A stretch of 64,000 nucleotides of DNA from assembly GCF_006970445.1 (NCBI RefSeq), contig NZ_CP033877.1:1868750-1932749 (forward strand), read 5' to 3'. The notes below the pieces were generated by a model. It had not been told where the DNA came from, did not search any database, and saw only the letters and a program-made list of their open reading frames with translations. The position numbers and the translations under genes were made by a program. Source of the stretch: Stenotrophomonas maltophilia (GTDB lineage: Bacteria > Pseudomonadota > Gammaproteobacteria > Xanthomonadales > Xanthomonadaceae). This document shows positions 28,124 through 36,073 of this stretch, in pieces (positions within the stretch are counted from its first letter, which is position 1; every line of letters starts with the position of its first letter).

Positions 28124-28434
28124 TCTCCTTCCAGTTCTCGTTTCAGGTCATGCAGCAGGCTCAGGCGCTGCTGCTCGAACTTGCGTACCCAGCGCTCGTA
28201 GACTTCATGCAGGGGCACCGGGTTGATGAAGTGCAGCTTCTCGCGGCCACGGCGCACGGTGCTGATCAGGTTGGCATCTTCCAAAAGGCCCAGGTGCTGG
28301 GTGACCGATTGCCGGGCCATGTCCAGGTGGTCGCAGAGCTGGCCCAGGGTCTGGCCGTTGTCTTCGCAGAGCAGGTCCAGCAGCGTTCTACGCGTGGGGT
28401 CGGCCAGTGCCTTGAACACCTTGTCTGCATTCAT
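28120..28434 (-). CDS. ArsR-family transcriptional regulator
   Basis: A 104-residue winged-HTH protein: M-N-A-D-K-V-F-K-A-L-A-D-P-T-R-R is the classic ArsR opening, and the recognition helix is M-A-R-Q-S-V-T-Q-H-L. The only cysteine is in the first half, so metal sensing is unlikely. ArsR proteins of this subgroup are regularly paired with AHSA1-type SRPBCC genes. Here it sits between two of them, 11 bp after the first and overlapping the second. Confidence 0.9.
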   Translation of the reverse strand: MNADKVFKALADPTRRTLLDLLCEDNGQTLGQLCDHLDMARQSVTQHLGLLEDANLISTVRRGREKLHFINPVPLHEVYERWVRKFEQQRLSLLHDLKRELEGE

Positions 28435-28445
28435 GCGGGGTGACT

Positions 28446-28901
28446 TCAGTTCCAGTTGTCGATCCTGACGTCGTGCGGGTTGGGCTGGCCCTTGCCGGTT
28501 TCCAGCAGCGCCTTCAGGCTCATCAGGAACACCGCCCATTTGGTGCTGCAGTGGGAGGTGAACTCGACGCGCTCTTTCCAGCCCTCGTGGGTGAACAGGA
28601 CGATGCAGTAGTCGCCTTCCTGCTTCAGCACGAAGCGCGCGTGGGTGCCGATCCATTCGGCAGGTCCGGCGAGGAACCGCCACAGCACGAGCTCGCCTGG
28701 AACAAGCTGCTCAAGCTTCATTTCCATGGCGCCGATTTCCTGGCCGTTGTTCGTGAAACGTACCTTGACCGAGCCGCCGGCCTCGCGGTCGCCATGGGTG
28801 TCTTCGGCCCACCAGGAGGCGACGCCTTCGGGGGTGGCCAGGGCCTGGTACATCTGACTTGCGGGGGCCTTGATGCCGACCCTGTGTGCGATATCCACCA
28901 T
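28446..28901 (-). CDS. SRPBCC-family protein
   Basis: A 151-residue START-like protein, first gene of the operon. It opens with H-R-V-G-I-K-A-P-A-S-Q-M-Y-Q-A-L-A-T and has W-W-A-E-D-T near residue 30, a pattern of polyketide-cyclase/AHSA1-type proteins. The last helix K-W-A-V-F-L-M-S-L-K-A-L-L-E-T-G resembles that of the other SRPBCC protein in the operon, so the two may be old duplicates. Substrate is not known. Confidence 0.85.
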   Translation of the reverse strand: MVDIAHRVGIKAPASQMYQALATPEGVASWWAEDTHGDREAGGSVKVRFTNNGQEIGAMEMKLEQLVPGELVLWRFLAGPAEWIGTHARFVLKQEGDYCIVLFTHEGWKERVEFTSHCSTKWAVFLMSLKALLETGKGQPNPHDVRIDNWN

Positions 28902-29067
28902 TGCGGGTTCCTCGCGATGGGCCGGCAGGCGCCGCCCTTGAGTGGACTATATGCAGGTAAATGCCTGCATGTCAAATCCGGTGGAAGGGGGACTGAATCA
29001 ATACACTGGGCACCTGCCAGGCATGGCCTGGCACTACTGGATCTACGGGACGTCAGGGAGTGCATGC

Positions 29068-29592
29068 ATGATTGAAGCTGGAAAGGACACCTTGACCCTC
29101 CGCCGCGCCAGCGAGGCCGATGCCCCTGCGGTGCTGGCGCTCTTCGACGAAGTCATCGAATGGTTCGTATCGATCGGCAATGTGCAGCAATGGGGCAGTG
29201 AGCCGTGGTCCACGATGCCGCGCCGGATCACCCAGGTGACCGATGCGTGCGCGTTGCCGGGTGCATGGGTTGCCCAGGACGAGCACGGCGTGGTGCGCGC
29301 GTTCCTGGCGCTGGGCGAGTCGATGCCCTATGTGCCGGCGCCCACCGGCCCGGAACTGTATGTGCGGGTACTGGTGGCATCGCGTGACGTGCGCGTGCGT
29401 GGTATCGGCCGCCGCCTGATGGCCTTTGCCGATGAGCAGGCGCGGGCTGCCGGGCTCGACCATCTGCGCGTGGACTGCTACGGCGGCGGCAATGGTGATC
29501 TGGTGCGATTCTATGAGTCCTGCGGCTATACGCGCATCGCACCGTTCACTGTGGACGGCTGGCCGGGCATGCTGCTGGGGCGACAGCTCTGA
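29068..29592 (+). CDS. GNAT-family N-acetyltransferase
   Basis: A 174-residue acetyltransferase starting M-I-E-A-G-K-D. The acetyl-CoA loop is R-V-R-G-I-G-R-R-L near residue 110 (R/Q-x-x-G-x-G/A), followed by L-R-V-D-C-Y-G and the C-terminal F-Y-E-S-C-G-Y of GNAT motif B. The frame is open upstream to 28942, but the divergent promoter region fits the later ATG. Acceptor is unknown. It is divergent from the SRPBCC operon. Confidence 0.85.
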   Translation: MIEAGKDTLTLRRASEADAPAVLALFDEVIEWFVSIGNVQQWGSEPWSTMPRRITQVTDACALPGAWVAQDEHGVVRAFLALGESMPYVPAPTGPELYVRVLVASRDVRVRGIGRRLMAFADEQARAAGLDHLRVDCYGGGNGDLVRFYESCGYTRIAPFTVDGWPGMLLGRQL

Positions 29593-29733
29593 CGTGGCTG
29601 CGTCATTCCGTCGCAGCACGCGTGCAGGAAACGGTACATCGGTTCGGCGCTAGAGTAGGGTCACGACCTGCATCTGATGGCTGTGTCATTCCGCTGCGGG
29701 TTCCTGATGACCCCCTCCAGGAAGGAGCAACGC

Positions 29734-31503
29734 ATGTACTACAGCAGTGGCAACTACGAAGCCTTCGCGCGTCCGCGCAAGCCCGCCGGTGTCGATGACA
29801 AGCGCGCATGGTTCGTCGGTTCGGGCCTGGCCTCGCTGGCCGGCGCCGCGTTCCTGGTGCGCGACGGCCGCATGGCCGGCGAGCGCATCACCATCCTTGA
29901 GCAGCAGCAGATTGCCGGCGGCGCGCTGGATGGCCTGAAGGTGCCGGAGAAGGGCTTCGTGATCCGCGGCGGTCGCGAGATGGAAGACCACTTCGAGTGC
30001 CTGTGGGATCTGTTCCGCTCGATTCCATCGCTGGAGATTGAAGATGCCAGCGTGCTGGACGAGTTCTACTGGTTGAACAAGGACGACCCGAACTATTCGC
30101 TGCAGCGTGCCACCATCAATCGCGGCGAAGACGCTCACACCGATGGCCTGTTTACGCTGAGCGAGCAGGCACAGAAGGACATCATCGCGCTGTTCCTGGC
30201 CACCCGGAAGGAAATGGAGAACAAGCGCATCGACGAGGTGCTGGGCCGCGACTTCCTGGACAGCAACTTCTGGCTGTACTGGCGCACCATGTTCGCGTTC
30301 GAGGAATGGCATTCGGCGCTGGAGATGAAGCTGTACCTGCACCGCTTCATCCACCACATCGGCGGCCTGCCGGATTTCTCGGCGCTGAAGTTCACCAAGT
30401 ACAACCAGTACGAATCGCTGGTGCTGCCGCTGGTGAAGTGGTTGCAGGACCAGGGCGTGGTGTTCCAGTACGGCACCGAGGTGACCGACGTCGACTTCGA
30501 TCTGGCGGCGGGCCGCAAGCAGGCCACGCGCATCCACTGGACGCGCGAGGGCGTGGCGGGTGGCGTGGATCTGGGCGTGGATGACCTTGTTTTCATGACA
30601 ATCGGTTCGTTGACCGAGAACTCGGACAACGGCGATCACCACACGGCGGCGCGTTTGAACGAGGGGCCGGCGCCTGCCTGGGACCTGTGGCGACGCATTG
30701 CCGCCAGGGATTCTGCGTTCGGGCGTCCGGACGTGTTCGGTGCGCACATTCCGCAGACCAAGTGGGAATCGGCGACGGTGACCACGCTGGATGCGCGCAT
30801 CCCGGCCTACATCCAGAAGATCGCCAAGCGCGACCCATTCAGTGGCAAGGTGGTGACCGGCGGCATCGTCAGCGTGCGCGATTCGCGCTGGTTGATGAGC
30901 TGGACCGTGAACCGCCAGCCGCATTTCAAGAACCAGCCCAAGGAGCAGATCGTGGTCTGGGTGTACTCGCTGTTCGTCGATACGCCGGGCGACTACGTGA
31001 AAAAGCCGATGCAGGAGTGCACCGGCGAGGAGATCACCCGTGAGTGGCTGTACCACCTGGGCGTGCCGGTGGAAGAGATCGATGAGCTGGCCGCGACCGG
31101 TGCGAAGACGGTGCCGGTGATGATGCCGTACATCACGGCGTTCTTCATGCCACGCCAGGCCGGTGACCGTCCGGATGTGGTGCCGGACGGTGCGGTGAAC
31201 TTCGCCTTCATCGGCCAGTTCGCCGAATCGAAGCAGCGCGACTGCATCTTCACCACCGAGTATTCGGTGCGCACGCCGATGGAAGCGGTGTACACCCTGC
31301 TGGGGATCGAACGCGGCGTGCCGGAGGTGTTCAATTCCACCTATGACGTGCGCTCGCTGCTGGCCGCCACCGGTCGCCTGCGCGATGGCAAGGAGCTGGA
31401 TATTCCCGGGCCTGCGTTCCTGCGCAACCTGCTGATGAACAAGCTGGACAAGACCCAGATAGGTGGCCTGCTGCGCGAGTTCAAGCTGGTGCAGGAAGAC
31501 TGA
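29734..31503 (+). CDS. ohyA: Oleate hydratase
   Basis: A 589-residue FAD protein of the oleate hydratase (MCRA) family; adds water to the cis-9 double bond of oleate to give 10-hydroxystearate. The N-terminal dinucleotide loop is V-G-S-G-L-A-S-L-A-G-A-A. The conserved G-G-R-E-M-E-D-H-F-E segment holds Glu82, the position reported as catalytic in the staphylococcal enzyme (family knowledge). The ATG at 29734 has a good RBS (aaggag, about 8 bp upstream); an earlier in-frame ATG lacks this support. It is monocistronic and ends in a perfect 10-bp hairpin. Stenotrophomonas hydratases of this kind are known. Confidence 0.95.
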   Translation: MYYSSGNYEAFARPRKPAGVDDKRAWFVGSGLASLAGAAFLVRDGRMAGERITILEQQQIAGGALDGLKVPEKGFVIRGGREMEDHFECLWDLFRSIPSLEIEDASVLDEFYWLNKDDPNYSLQRATINRGEDAHTDGLFTLSEQAQKDIIALFLATRKEMENKRIDEVLGRDFLDSNFWLYWRTMFAFEEWHSALEMKLYLHRFIHHIGGLPDFSALKFTKYNQYESLVLPLVKWLQDQGVVFQYGTEVTDVDFDLAAGRKQATRIHWTREGVAGGVDLGVDDLVFMTIGSLTENSDNGDHHTAARLNEGPAPAWDLWRRIAARDSAFGRPDVFGAHIPQTKWESATVTTLDARIPAYIQKIAKRDPFSGKVVTGGIVSVRDSRWLMSWTVNRQPHFKNQPKEQIVVWVYSLFVDTPGDYVKKPMQECTGEEITREWLYHLGVPVEEIDELAATGAKTVPVMMPYITAFFMPRQAGDRPDVVPDGAVNFAFIGQFAESKQRDCIFTTEYSVRTPMEAVYTLLGIERGVPEVFNSTYDVRSLLAATGRLRDGKELDIPGPAFLRNLLMNKLDKTQIGGLLREFKLVQED

Positions 31504-31513
31504 TCAGGCAGGA

Positions 31514-31544
31514 GGAGGCCGCCGGTGAGAGCATCGGCGGCCTC
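31514..31544. terminator. Hairpin between convergent genes
   Basis: Perfect 10-bp arms gaggccgccg (31514-31523) and cggcggcctc (31535-31544), 10 bp after the oleate hydratase stop and 6 bp before the convergent SDR stop. There is no T tract, so it may act as a two-way RNA end-stabiliser or non-canonical terminator. Confidence 0.55.
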
Positions 31545-31550
31545 AAGGTC

Positions 31551-32390
31551 TCACGCTACGCCGTCGGTCGAACGGCTCAGCTGTTCCCAGGCGTCGATGC
31601 TTTTGGCCATCGTATCCAGCTTCGCCCGCACCAGCTGCAGTGCATCACTGCCCAGCAGCAGATGGCTGGGCGGCGCGTCGCTGTCGATGACCTGCAGCAT
31701 GGCCCGCGCAGCCTTCAGCGGATCACCGATCTGGTGGCCACTCTTTGCCTCACGCGCGCTGCGGATGGGATCGAACAGCGCGTCGTAGTCTTCAATGCTG
31801 CGCGGTGCCCGCGCCATCGAGCGGCCTGCCCAGTCGGTGCGGAAGGAACCCGGCGCGACGGCCGTGACGTGGATACCAAACGGCGCGACTTCCTTGCCAA
31901 GCACTTCACTGATGCCCTCCAGCGCGAACTTGCTGCCGCAGTACCAGGCGATGCCGGGCATCGTGATGAAGCCGCCCATGGAGGTGATGTTGAGGATATA
32001 GCCGCGGCGCCGCGCGCGCATGTGCGGCAGTACCGCCTTGATCAGCGCAGCTGGACCGAACACGTTCACTTCGAACTGCTGCCGCAGCTCGGCGAGCGTG
32101 GATTCCTCGAGGATGCCTTCGTGGCCGTAACCGGCGTTGTTGACCAGTACGTCGATGGCACCGATGTTGGTTTCGATATCGGCGACGAGTGCATCGATGG
32201 CGGCGATATCGGTTACGTCCAGCAGGCGGCCGAATGCGCGGCCGGGCGCCAGCGCTTCGAACGCCTGGCGGTCGGTTTCGTTGCGCACGGTGCCGGCTAC
32301 GTGATGGCCGGTCAGCAGGGCCTGCTGGGCAAGGGCGCGGCCGAAGCCACTGCTGACACCGGTGATGAGCAGGAGGCGGGAAGGGGTCAT
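31551..32390 (-). CDS. Short-chain dehydrogenase/reductase
   Basis: A 279-residue classical SDR. The cofactor loop T-G-V-S-S-G-F-G and then T-V-R-N (an Arg after strand 2) point to NADP. N-N-A-G lies near 85, and the catalytic Ser-Tyr-Lys is seen as N-I-T-S then Y-C-G-S-K near 150. The insert G-H-E-G-I-L-E-E-S is frequent in oxidoreductases acting on aldehydes or ketones of unknown kind. It is divergent from the AraC-family gene, which is the likely controller. Confidence 0.87.
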   Translation of the reverse strand: MTPSRLLLITGVSSGFGRALAQQALLTGHHVAGTVRNETDRQAFEALAPGRAFGRLLDVTDIAAIDALVADIETNIGAIDVLVNNAGYGHEGILEESTLAELRQQFEVNVFGPAALIKAVLPHMRARRRGYILNITSMGGFITMPGIAWYCGSKFALEGISEVLGKEVAPFGIHVTAVAPGSFRTDWAGRSMARAPRSIEDYDALFDPIRSAREAKSGHQIGDPLKAARAMLQVIDSDAPPSHLLLGSDALQLVRAKLDTMAKSIDAWEQLSRSTDGVA

Positions 32391-32491
32391 GAGGGGCGTT
32401 CGTGGTGGGCAGGGCTTGCACGTTAGTGCTTGAACGACCGGGGCCACAGGCCTAGGATTCGGCCATTCTTGCCTATTCCTCTGGAGTGCCC

Positions 32492-33442
32492 GTGCCGGTG
32501 GTCGATTCCCTGCAACGGCAGGTGCAGGCGCGCATGGTCGGCCTGCTGAAGACGCTGGCGGTGGAGGAGGGCTATACGCTCACGCCGTTGCCCGGAGTGC
32601 GCTTGCTGCGATCCGACCGACCTCTGGCACGTACGCCGGTGCTGTATGACCCCGGCATCGTGATCGTCTGCCAGGGCGTGAAGCGTGGCTACCTGGGCGG
32701 TCAGGTCTACCAGTACGACGCGCAGCACTACCTCGCGGTGTCGGTGCCGGTGCCGTTCACCATGGAAACCGACGCGTCGGCAGAGGCGCCGCTGCTGGCG
32801 ATCTACCTGCACCTGGATCTGCAACTGGCGGCGGATCTGCTGATCGAACTGGGCGAACCGGCGGGCACATCGGAGGCACCGGCACAGAGCATGATGTCCA
32901 GCCCGATGCAGGCGCCGATGCAGGCCACGGTGCTGCGCCTGCTGGAGGCACTGGCTGACCCGCTGGAGGCAGCGGTGCTCGGGCCGGCGCTGGTGCGTGA
33001 GGTGTACTTCCGCGTGCTGACAGGTGCGCAGGGCGGTGCAATGCGCGAGGCGCTGGCCATGCGCGGGCGCTTCGGCAGCATCGGCCGGGTGCTGCGGACA
33101 ATCCATGCGGGATATGCCACCGCCCTGGACGTGGGGCAACTGGCCACCGAGGCCGGCATGAGCGTGGCGACCTTCCACGACCACTTCCGCGCGATTACCG
33201 GAACGTCGCCGATGCAGTACGTGAAGTCGACACGCCTGCACCAGGCGCGGCTGCTGATGCTGCGGCAGGGGATGACCGCCGAAGCGGCAGCGCTGGCGGT
33301 GGGATATGCCAGCCCGTCGCAGTTCAACCGTGAGTTCAAGCGCCTGTTCGCGTTGCCGCCGGCGGCCGAGGTGGCGCGGATGCGGCGCAGTTTTGCGCTG
33401 CCACCGCCACCAGCGGATGCGCTGTACGTGTCTTCGCATTGA
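32492..33442 (+). CDS. AraC-family transcriptional regulator
   Basis: About 316 residues. Residues 20-180 are the AraC_N (cupin-like) ligand domain, and the two HTH units lie at about 210-300 (A-T-E-A-G-M-S-V-A-T-F-H-D-H-F and A-L-A-V-G-Y-A-S-P-S-Q-F-N-R-E-F-K-R). No ATG is available. GTG at 32492 is preferred because a GGAG sits 5 bp upstream; GTG at 32486 or 32498 is possible. It is divergent from the SDR, a very common pairing in this family. Confidence 0.85.
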   Translation: MPVVDSLQRQVQARMVGLLKTLAVEEGYTLTPLPGVRLLRSDRPLARTPVLYDPGIVIVCQGVKRGYLGGQVYQYDAQHYLAVSVPVPFTMETDASAEAPLLAIYLHLDLQLAADLLIELGEPAGTSEAPAQSMMSSPMQAPMQATVLRLLEALADPLEAAVLGPALVREVYFRVLTGAQGGAMREALAMRGRFGSIGRVLRTIHAGYATALDVGQLATEAGMSVATFHDHFRAITGTSPMQYVKSTRLHQARLLMLRQGMTAEAAALAVGYASPSQFNREFKRLFALPPAAEVARMRRSFALPPPPADALYVSSH

Positions 33443-33470
33443 GTGGCAATCGAAGGTCACGTTGCCAGCA

Positions 33471-33493
33471 AGCCGGCCAGCGGCCGGCTCTAC
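33471..33493 (+). repeat. Solitary SMAG palindrome
   Basis: Hairpin agccggcc-agc-ggccggct followed by CTAC at 33490-33493, between the AraC-type and TetR genes. Confidence 0.7.
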
Positions 33494-33509
33494 CAGGGAA
33501 TCTGAGTGG

Positions 33510-33540
33510 TTGACAGGGCGTCTACCTACTAGTAGGTTTA
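33510..33540 (+). promoter_or_regulatory. tetR promoter with palindromic operator
   Basis: A consensus -35 ttgaca (33510-33515) lies 17 bp before the -10 region, which overlaps the perfect 12-bp palindrome cctactagtagg (33525-33536). The start codon is at 33546. The same 19-base sequence ctacctactagtaggttta occurs before the next gene, so this is very probably the autoregulatory site of the TetR protein. Confidence 0.75.
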
Positions 33541-33545
33541 TTGCC

Positions 33546-34133
33546 ATGAAAGATTCGCTCTCGCCCAAGGCCCAGGAGATCCTGGCGCATGCCCGATCGC
33601 TGCTGGAAGCCGGTGGATACAACGGTTTCAGCTATGCCGACGTGTCGGCGCGGGTGAACATCAGCAAGGCCAGCATCCACCACCATTTCCCCAGCAAGGC
33701 GGACCTGGTGCGCACGGTGGTTGAACTGTACCGGGCCGAGGCGCGTGAGGGCCTGGCGCTGCTGGACCGGCAGTTGGGCGACCCGTTGCAGGAGCTCAAC
33801 GCCTATGTGGATTACTGGTCCAGCTGCATTGCAGGGGGCACGTCCTCGTTCTGCATCTGCGCGATGCTGGCGGCGGAGGCGCCGATGATCCCCGCGGAGA
33901 TTGCTGATGAAGTACGCGGGCATTTCGAGGATCTGAGCGGTTGGTTGACCGTGACGCTGGAGAAGGGCGCCGCCACCGGCCAGCTGCAGTTGCAGGGTTC
34001 GGCTGTAGACGAGGCCAAGGCGTTCATGTCATCGGTGCACGGTGCGATGCTGGCGGCCCGTGGTTTGGGTGATGCGGCGACGTTCTCGGCGCTGGCGCGG
34101 TTGGCGATCGCGCGCGTGAGTGCGACCGCCTGA
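33546..34133 (+). CDS. TetR-family transcriptional repressor
   Basis: A 195-residue regulator. The HTH at residues 12-58 ends in the hallmark S-K-A-S-I-H-H-H-F-P-S-K-A-D-L. The C-terminal ligand domain contains F-C-I-C, with two cysteines near 102-104, which fits the TetR_C subgroup often seen in YxaF/AcrR-like repressors. It is followed by a terminator and then a membrane-protein gene that has an identical operator, so the target is clear although the inducer is not. Confidence 0.9.
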   Translation: MKDSLSPKAQEILAHARSLLEAGGYNGFSYADVSARVNISKASIHHHFPSKADLVRTVVELYRAEAREGLALLDRQLGDPLQELNAYVDYWSSCIAGGTSSFCICAMLAAEAPMIPAEIADEVRGHFEDLSGWLTVTLEKGAATGQLQLQGSAVDEAKAFMSSVHGAMLAARGLGDAATFSALARLAIARVSATA

Positions 34134-34146
34134 GGTGATGTGTACT

Positions 34147-34176
34147 GGCCTGCGGCAGCGCGGGCCTTCTTTTTGT
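34147..34176 (+). terminator. Intrinsic terminator after tetR
   Basis: Stem ggcctgc/gcgggcc (34147-34153 and 34160-34166, one G-T wobble) followed by ttcttttt. It separates the tetR transcript from the next gene, which therefore needs its own promoter. Confidence 0.7.
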
Positions 34177-34185
34177 TCTTAGAGC

Positions 34186-34204
34186 CTACCTACTAGTAGG
34201 TTTA
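34186..34204 (+). promoter_or_regulatory. Second copy of the TetR operator
   Basis: The sequence ctacctactagtaggttta is identical over 19 bases to the one before the tetR gene, including the perfect palindrome cctactagtagg (34189-34200). A weak -35-like ttgttc lies at 34173. The start codon of the membrane protein is 21 bp downstream. Confidence 0.75.
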
Positions 34205-34224
34205 CTTCACCAGTGGAGATTCCC

Positions 34225-34719
34225 ATGGCACATCCTCTTACCCTTCCCGGAGCGATCCATACCGCCATCAGCCTGGTGCCGATCCTGGCCGGCCTGTACG
34301 GCTTCATCCGCCACCGGGAAATCGATCCCGGCACGCGCTCGGGCAGGATTTATCTGATTGGCCTGGTGCTGTCGGTGGCGACTTCGTTCACCGTCTCCAG
34401 CACAGGCGGGCTCAATCCAGGCCACGCCTTCGGCGTGATCGTGCTGCTGGTGGCGTTCGGCGGTGTTCTGGCTTCGCGACTGCGTTTCCTTGGACGGCTG
34501 GCGGCTTACCTGTCGACCTTTGCGCTGTCTTTCAGCTTCCTGCTGTCGTTGGTGCCCGGCGTGAATGAAACGCTGACGCGGTTGCCGGTGGCACACCCGC
34601 TGGCGGCGGCGCCGATGGCACCGGTGGTGTTGCAGACCTTGCTCGGCTGCCTGGCAGTGTTCGTGATCGGGTTTGCCGGGCAGTGCTGGCGGATCCATCG
34701 GCGCACCGCCCCGTTGTGA
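34225..34719 (+). CDS. Small four-helix inner-membrane protein
   Basis: A 164-residue protein with four to five membrane segments starting M-A-H-P-L-T-L-P-G-A. It has histidines at or near membrane faces (I-H-T-A-I-S; R-H-R-E-I-D-P-G-T; G-L-N-P-G-H-A-F-G), a layout met in small electron-transfer or DUF2306-like proteins, but no family can be named with confidence. An AGTGGAGAT RBS precedes the ATG. Control by the TetR protein upstream is strongly suggested by the shared operator. Confidence 0.75.
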   Translation: MAHPLTLPGAIHTAISLVPILAGLYGFIRHREIDPGTRSGRIYLIGLVLSVATSFTVSSTGGLNPGHAFGVIVLLVAFGGVLASRLRFLGRLAAYLSTFALSFSFLLSLVPGVNETLTRLPVAHPLAAAPMAPVVLQTLLGCLAVFVIGFAGQCWRIHRRTAPL

Positions 34720-34753
34720 GCGATGCAGGCCCGCAGCACGACGTACCGCAGAA

Positions 34754-35755
34754 TCAGCAGCCGACCAGCCGATCCGCGCCAATTCCGCCGCGATGCTGGC
34801 TGCGGTACTCGGTAGGGCTTGCATCGACCTGGCCCCGGAAGTGCCGACGGAATGACTCCTGCGAACCAAAGCCGGCCTGCTCGGCGATCCACTGCAGCGG
34901 CCGGTCAGTGGTCTCCAGCAGCTCGCGCGCGAAAGCCACGCGCTCGCGGATCAGCCAGTCGATGGGCGACAGGCCGGTGGCTTCCAGGAACTGCCGCTGC
35001 AGCGTGCGTTGGCTGAGCGCGGCCTGCTGGGCGAGGCTGCCAAGTGAGTGTGGCTCGCCCAGATTGCGGCGCATCCATTCCATCAGCTTTGCCAGGCGCG
35101 TGGGCTCGCCATGGGGAATGGCGCGGCTGACGCGCTGGCTGCGCTCGGCATCACGCCATGGCGCCAGTACCAGCCGTTCGGCCACAAGGTTGGCCACGCG
35201 CGCGCCGTAATCCTTGCGCACCATGTGCAGCATCATGTCCATGCCGGTGGCCGAGCCGGCCGAGGTGATGATGCTGCCGGTATCCACATACAGCGCATCC
35301 TCGCGTACATCGATGCGCGGGAACTCGCGTGCGAGCGCTTCGGTGAGACGCCAGTGGGTGGTGGCCTGGCGGCCATCGAGCAGCCCGGCCCAGGCCAGCA
35401 CGAAGGCGCCAGAGCAGATCGAGGCGATGCGCGCGCCGCGTGCGTGGGCGCGGATGAGCGCATCGAGCAGTGCCTGCGGCGGGCGCTCGCTGGGTTCGCG
35501 CCAACCGGGGATGACGACGATGTCGGCGTCATCAACCGTGCTGAGATCGTAGGGCAGCTGCACCTGTGCATTGCCGAGCATGCGCAGTGCACCGGGCTCG
35601 CCTGCGCACAGCTGGGTGCGGTACCAGGCGACGCCGAGTTCCGGCCGCACCGGCGCGAACAGGCCGACCGCGCAGCCGAATTCAAACAGCCCCTGGCCGT
35701 GGCAGGCGACGATGGCAACGAGCGGCGCGGTGGGGTCGGCGGGTGGGCTGGGCAT
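34754..35755 (-). CDS. ftrA: AraC-family regulator with amidotransferase-like domain (FtrA type)
   Basis: A 333-residue protein. Residues 10-180 are a DJ-1/PfpI-like domain with I-C-S-G-A-F-V-L-A at the elbow cysteine. Residues 225-325 are two AraC HTH motifs (S-L-G-S-L-A-Q-Q-A-A-L-S-Q-R-T-L-Q-R-Q-F and I-A-E-Q-A-G-F-G-S-Q-E-S-F-R-R-H-F). This is the GATase1-AraC architecture of FtrA and the carnitine-type regulators. The symbol refers to the architecture; the effector is unknown. It is convergent with the small membrane protein gene. Confidence 0.85.
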   Translation of the reverse strand: MPSPPADPTAPLVAIVACHGQGLFEFGCAVGLFAPVRPELGVAWYRTQLCAGEPGALRMLGNAQVQLPYDLSTVDDADIVVIPGWREPSERPPQALLDALIRAHARGARIASICSGAFVLAWAGLLDGRQATTHWRLTEALAREFPRIDVREDALYVDTGSIITSAGSATGMDMMLHMVRKDYGARVANLVAERLVLAPWRDAERSQRVSRAIPHGEPTRLAKLMEWMRRNLGEPHSLGSLAQQAALSQRTLQRQFLEATGLSPIDWLIRERVAFARELLETTDRPLQWIAEQAGFGSQESFRRHFRGQVDASPTEYRSQHRGGIGADRLVGC

Positions 35756-35835
35756 GGCTTGATGCTACGGGTGGCGGTGCGTGGGGCTGAGTGGTGCGCG
35801 GGCATGAGGTGATGCCGGGCGGGCATATGGGAACC

Positions 35836-35930
35836 GGGGTCGGATCCCTTCCGCAGGAAGGGCTCTGACCCCGTGATGGGGAGGCGTGCGTGGGGTCAGA
35901 GCCCTTTCCTTTGGAAAGGCATTCGACCCC
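35836..35930. repeat. Pair of GGGGTC palindromes
   Basis: Two imperfect inverted repeats, 35836-35872 and 35892-35930, both bounded by ggggtc and gacccc with ccctttcc/ggaaagg-like inner arms, are separated by 19 bp and resemble one another. They form a REP-like doublet distinct from SMAG. This element fills the middle of the 318-bp gap before the receptor gene; nothing else was found there. Confidence 0.7.
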
Positions 35931-36073
35931 GTGCGTGTGGGTCGCCTAACGTCATTACCAGCGGTCATGTGGGTGGCCGGATATGACGGTTGGGTGACGT
36001 GATCCCGCCTGTCGCGGCAGGTGAACAGGCCCTTGAATGGAAGCGTGTTTCCGGCCCACCCCCACGAGCCCCC

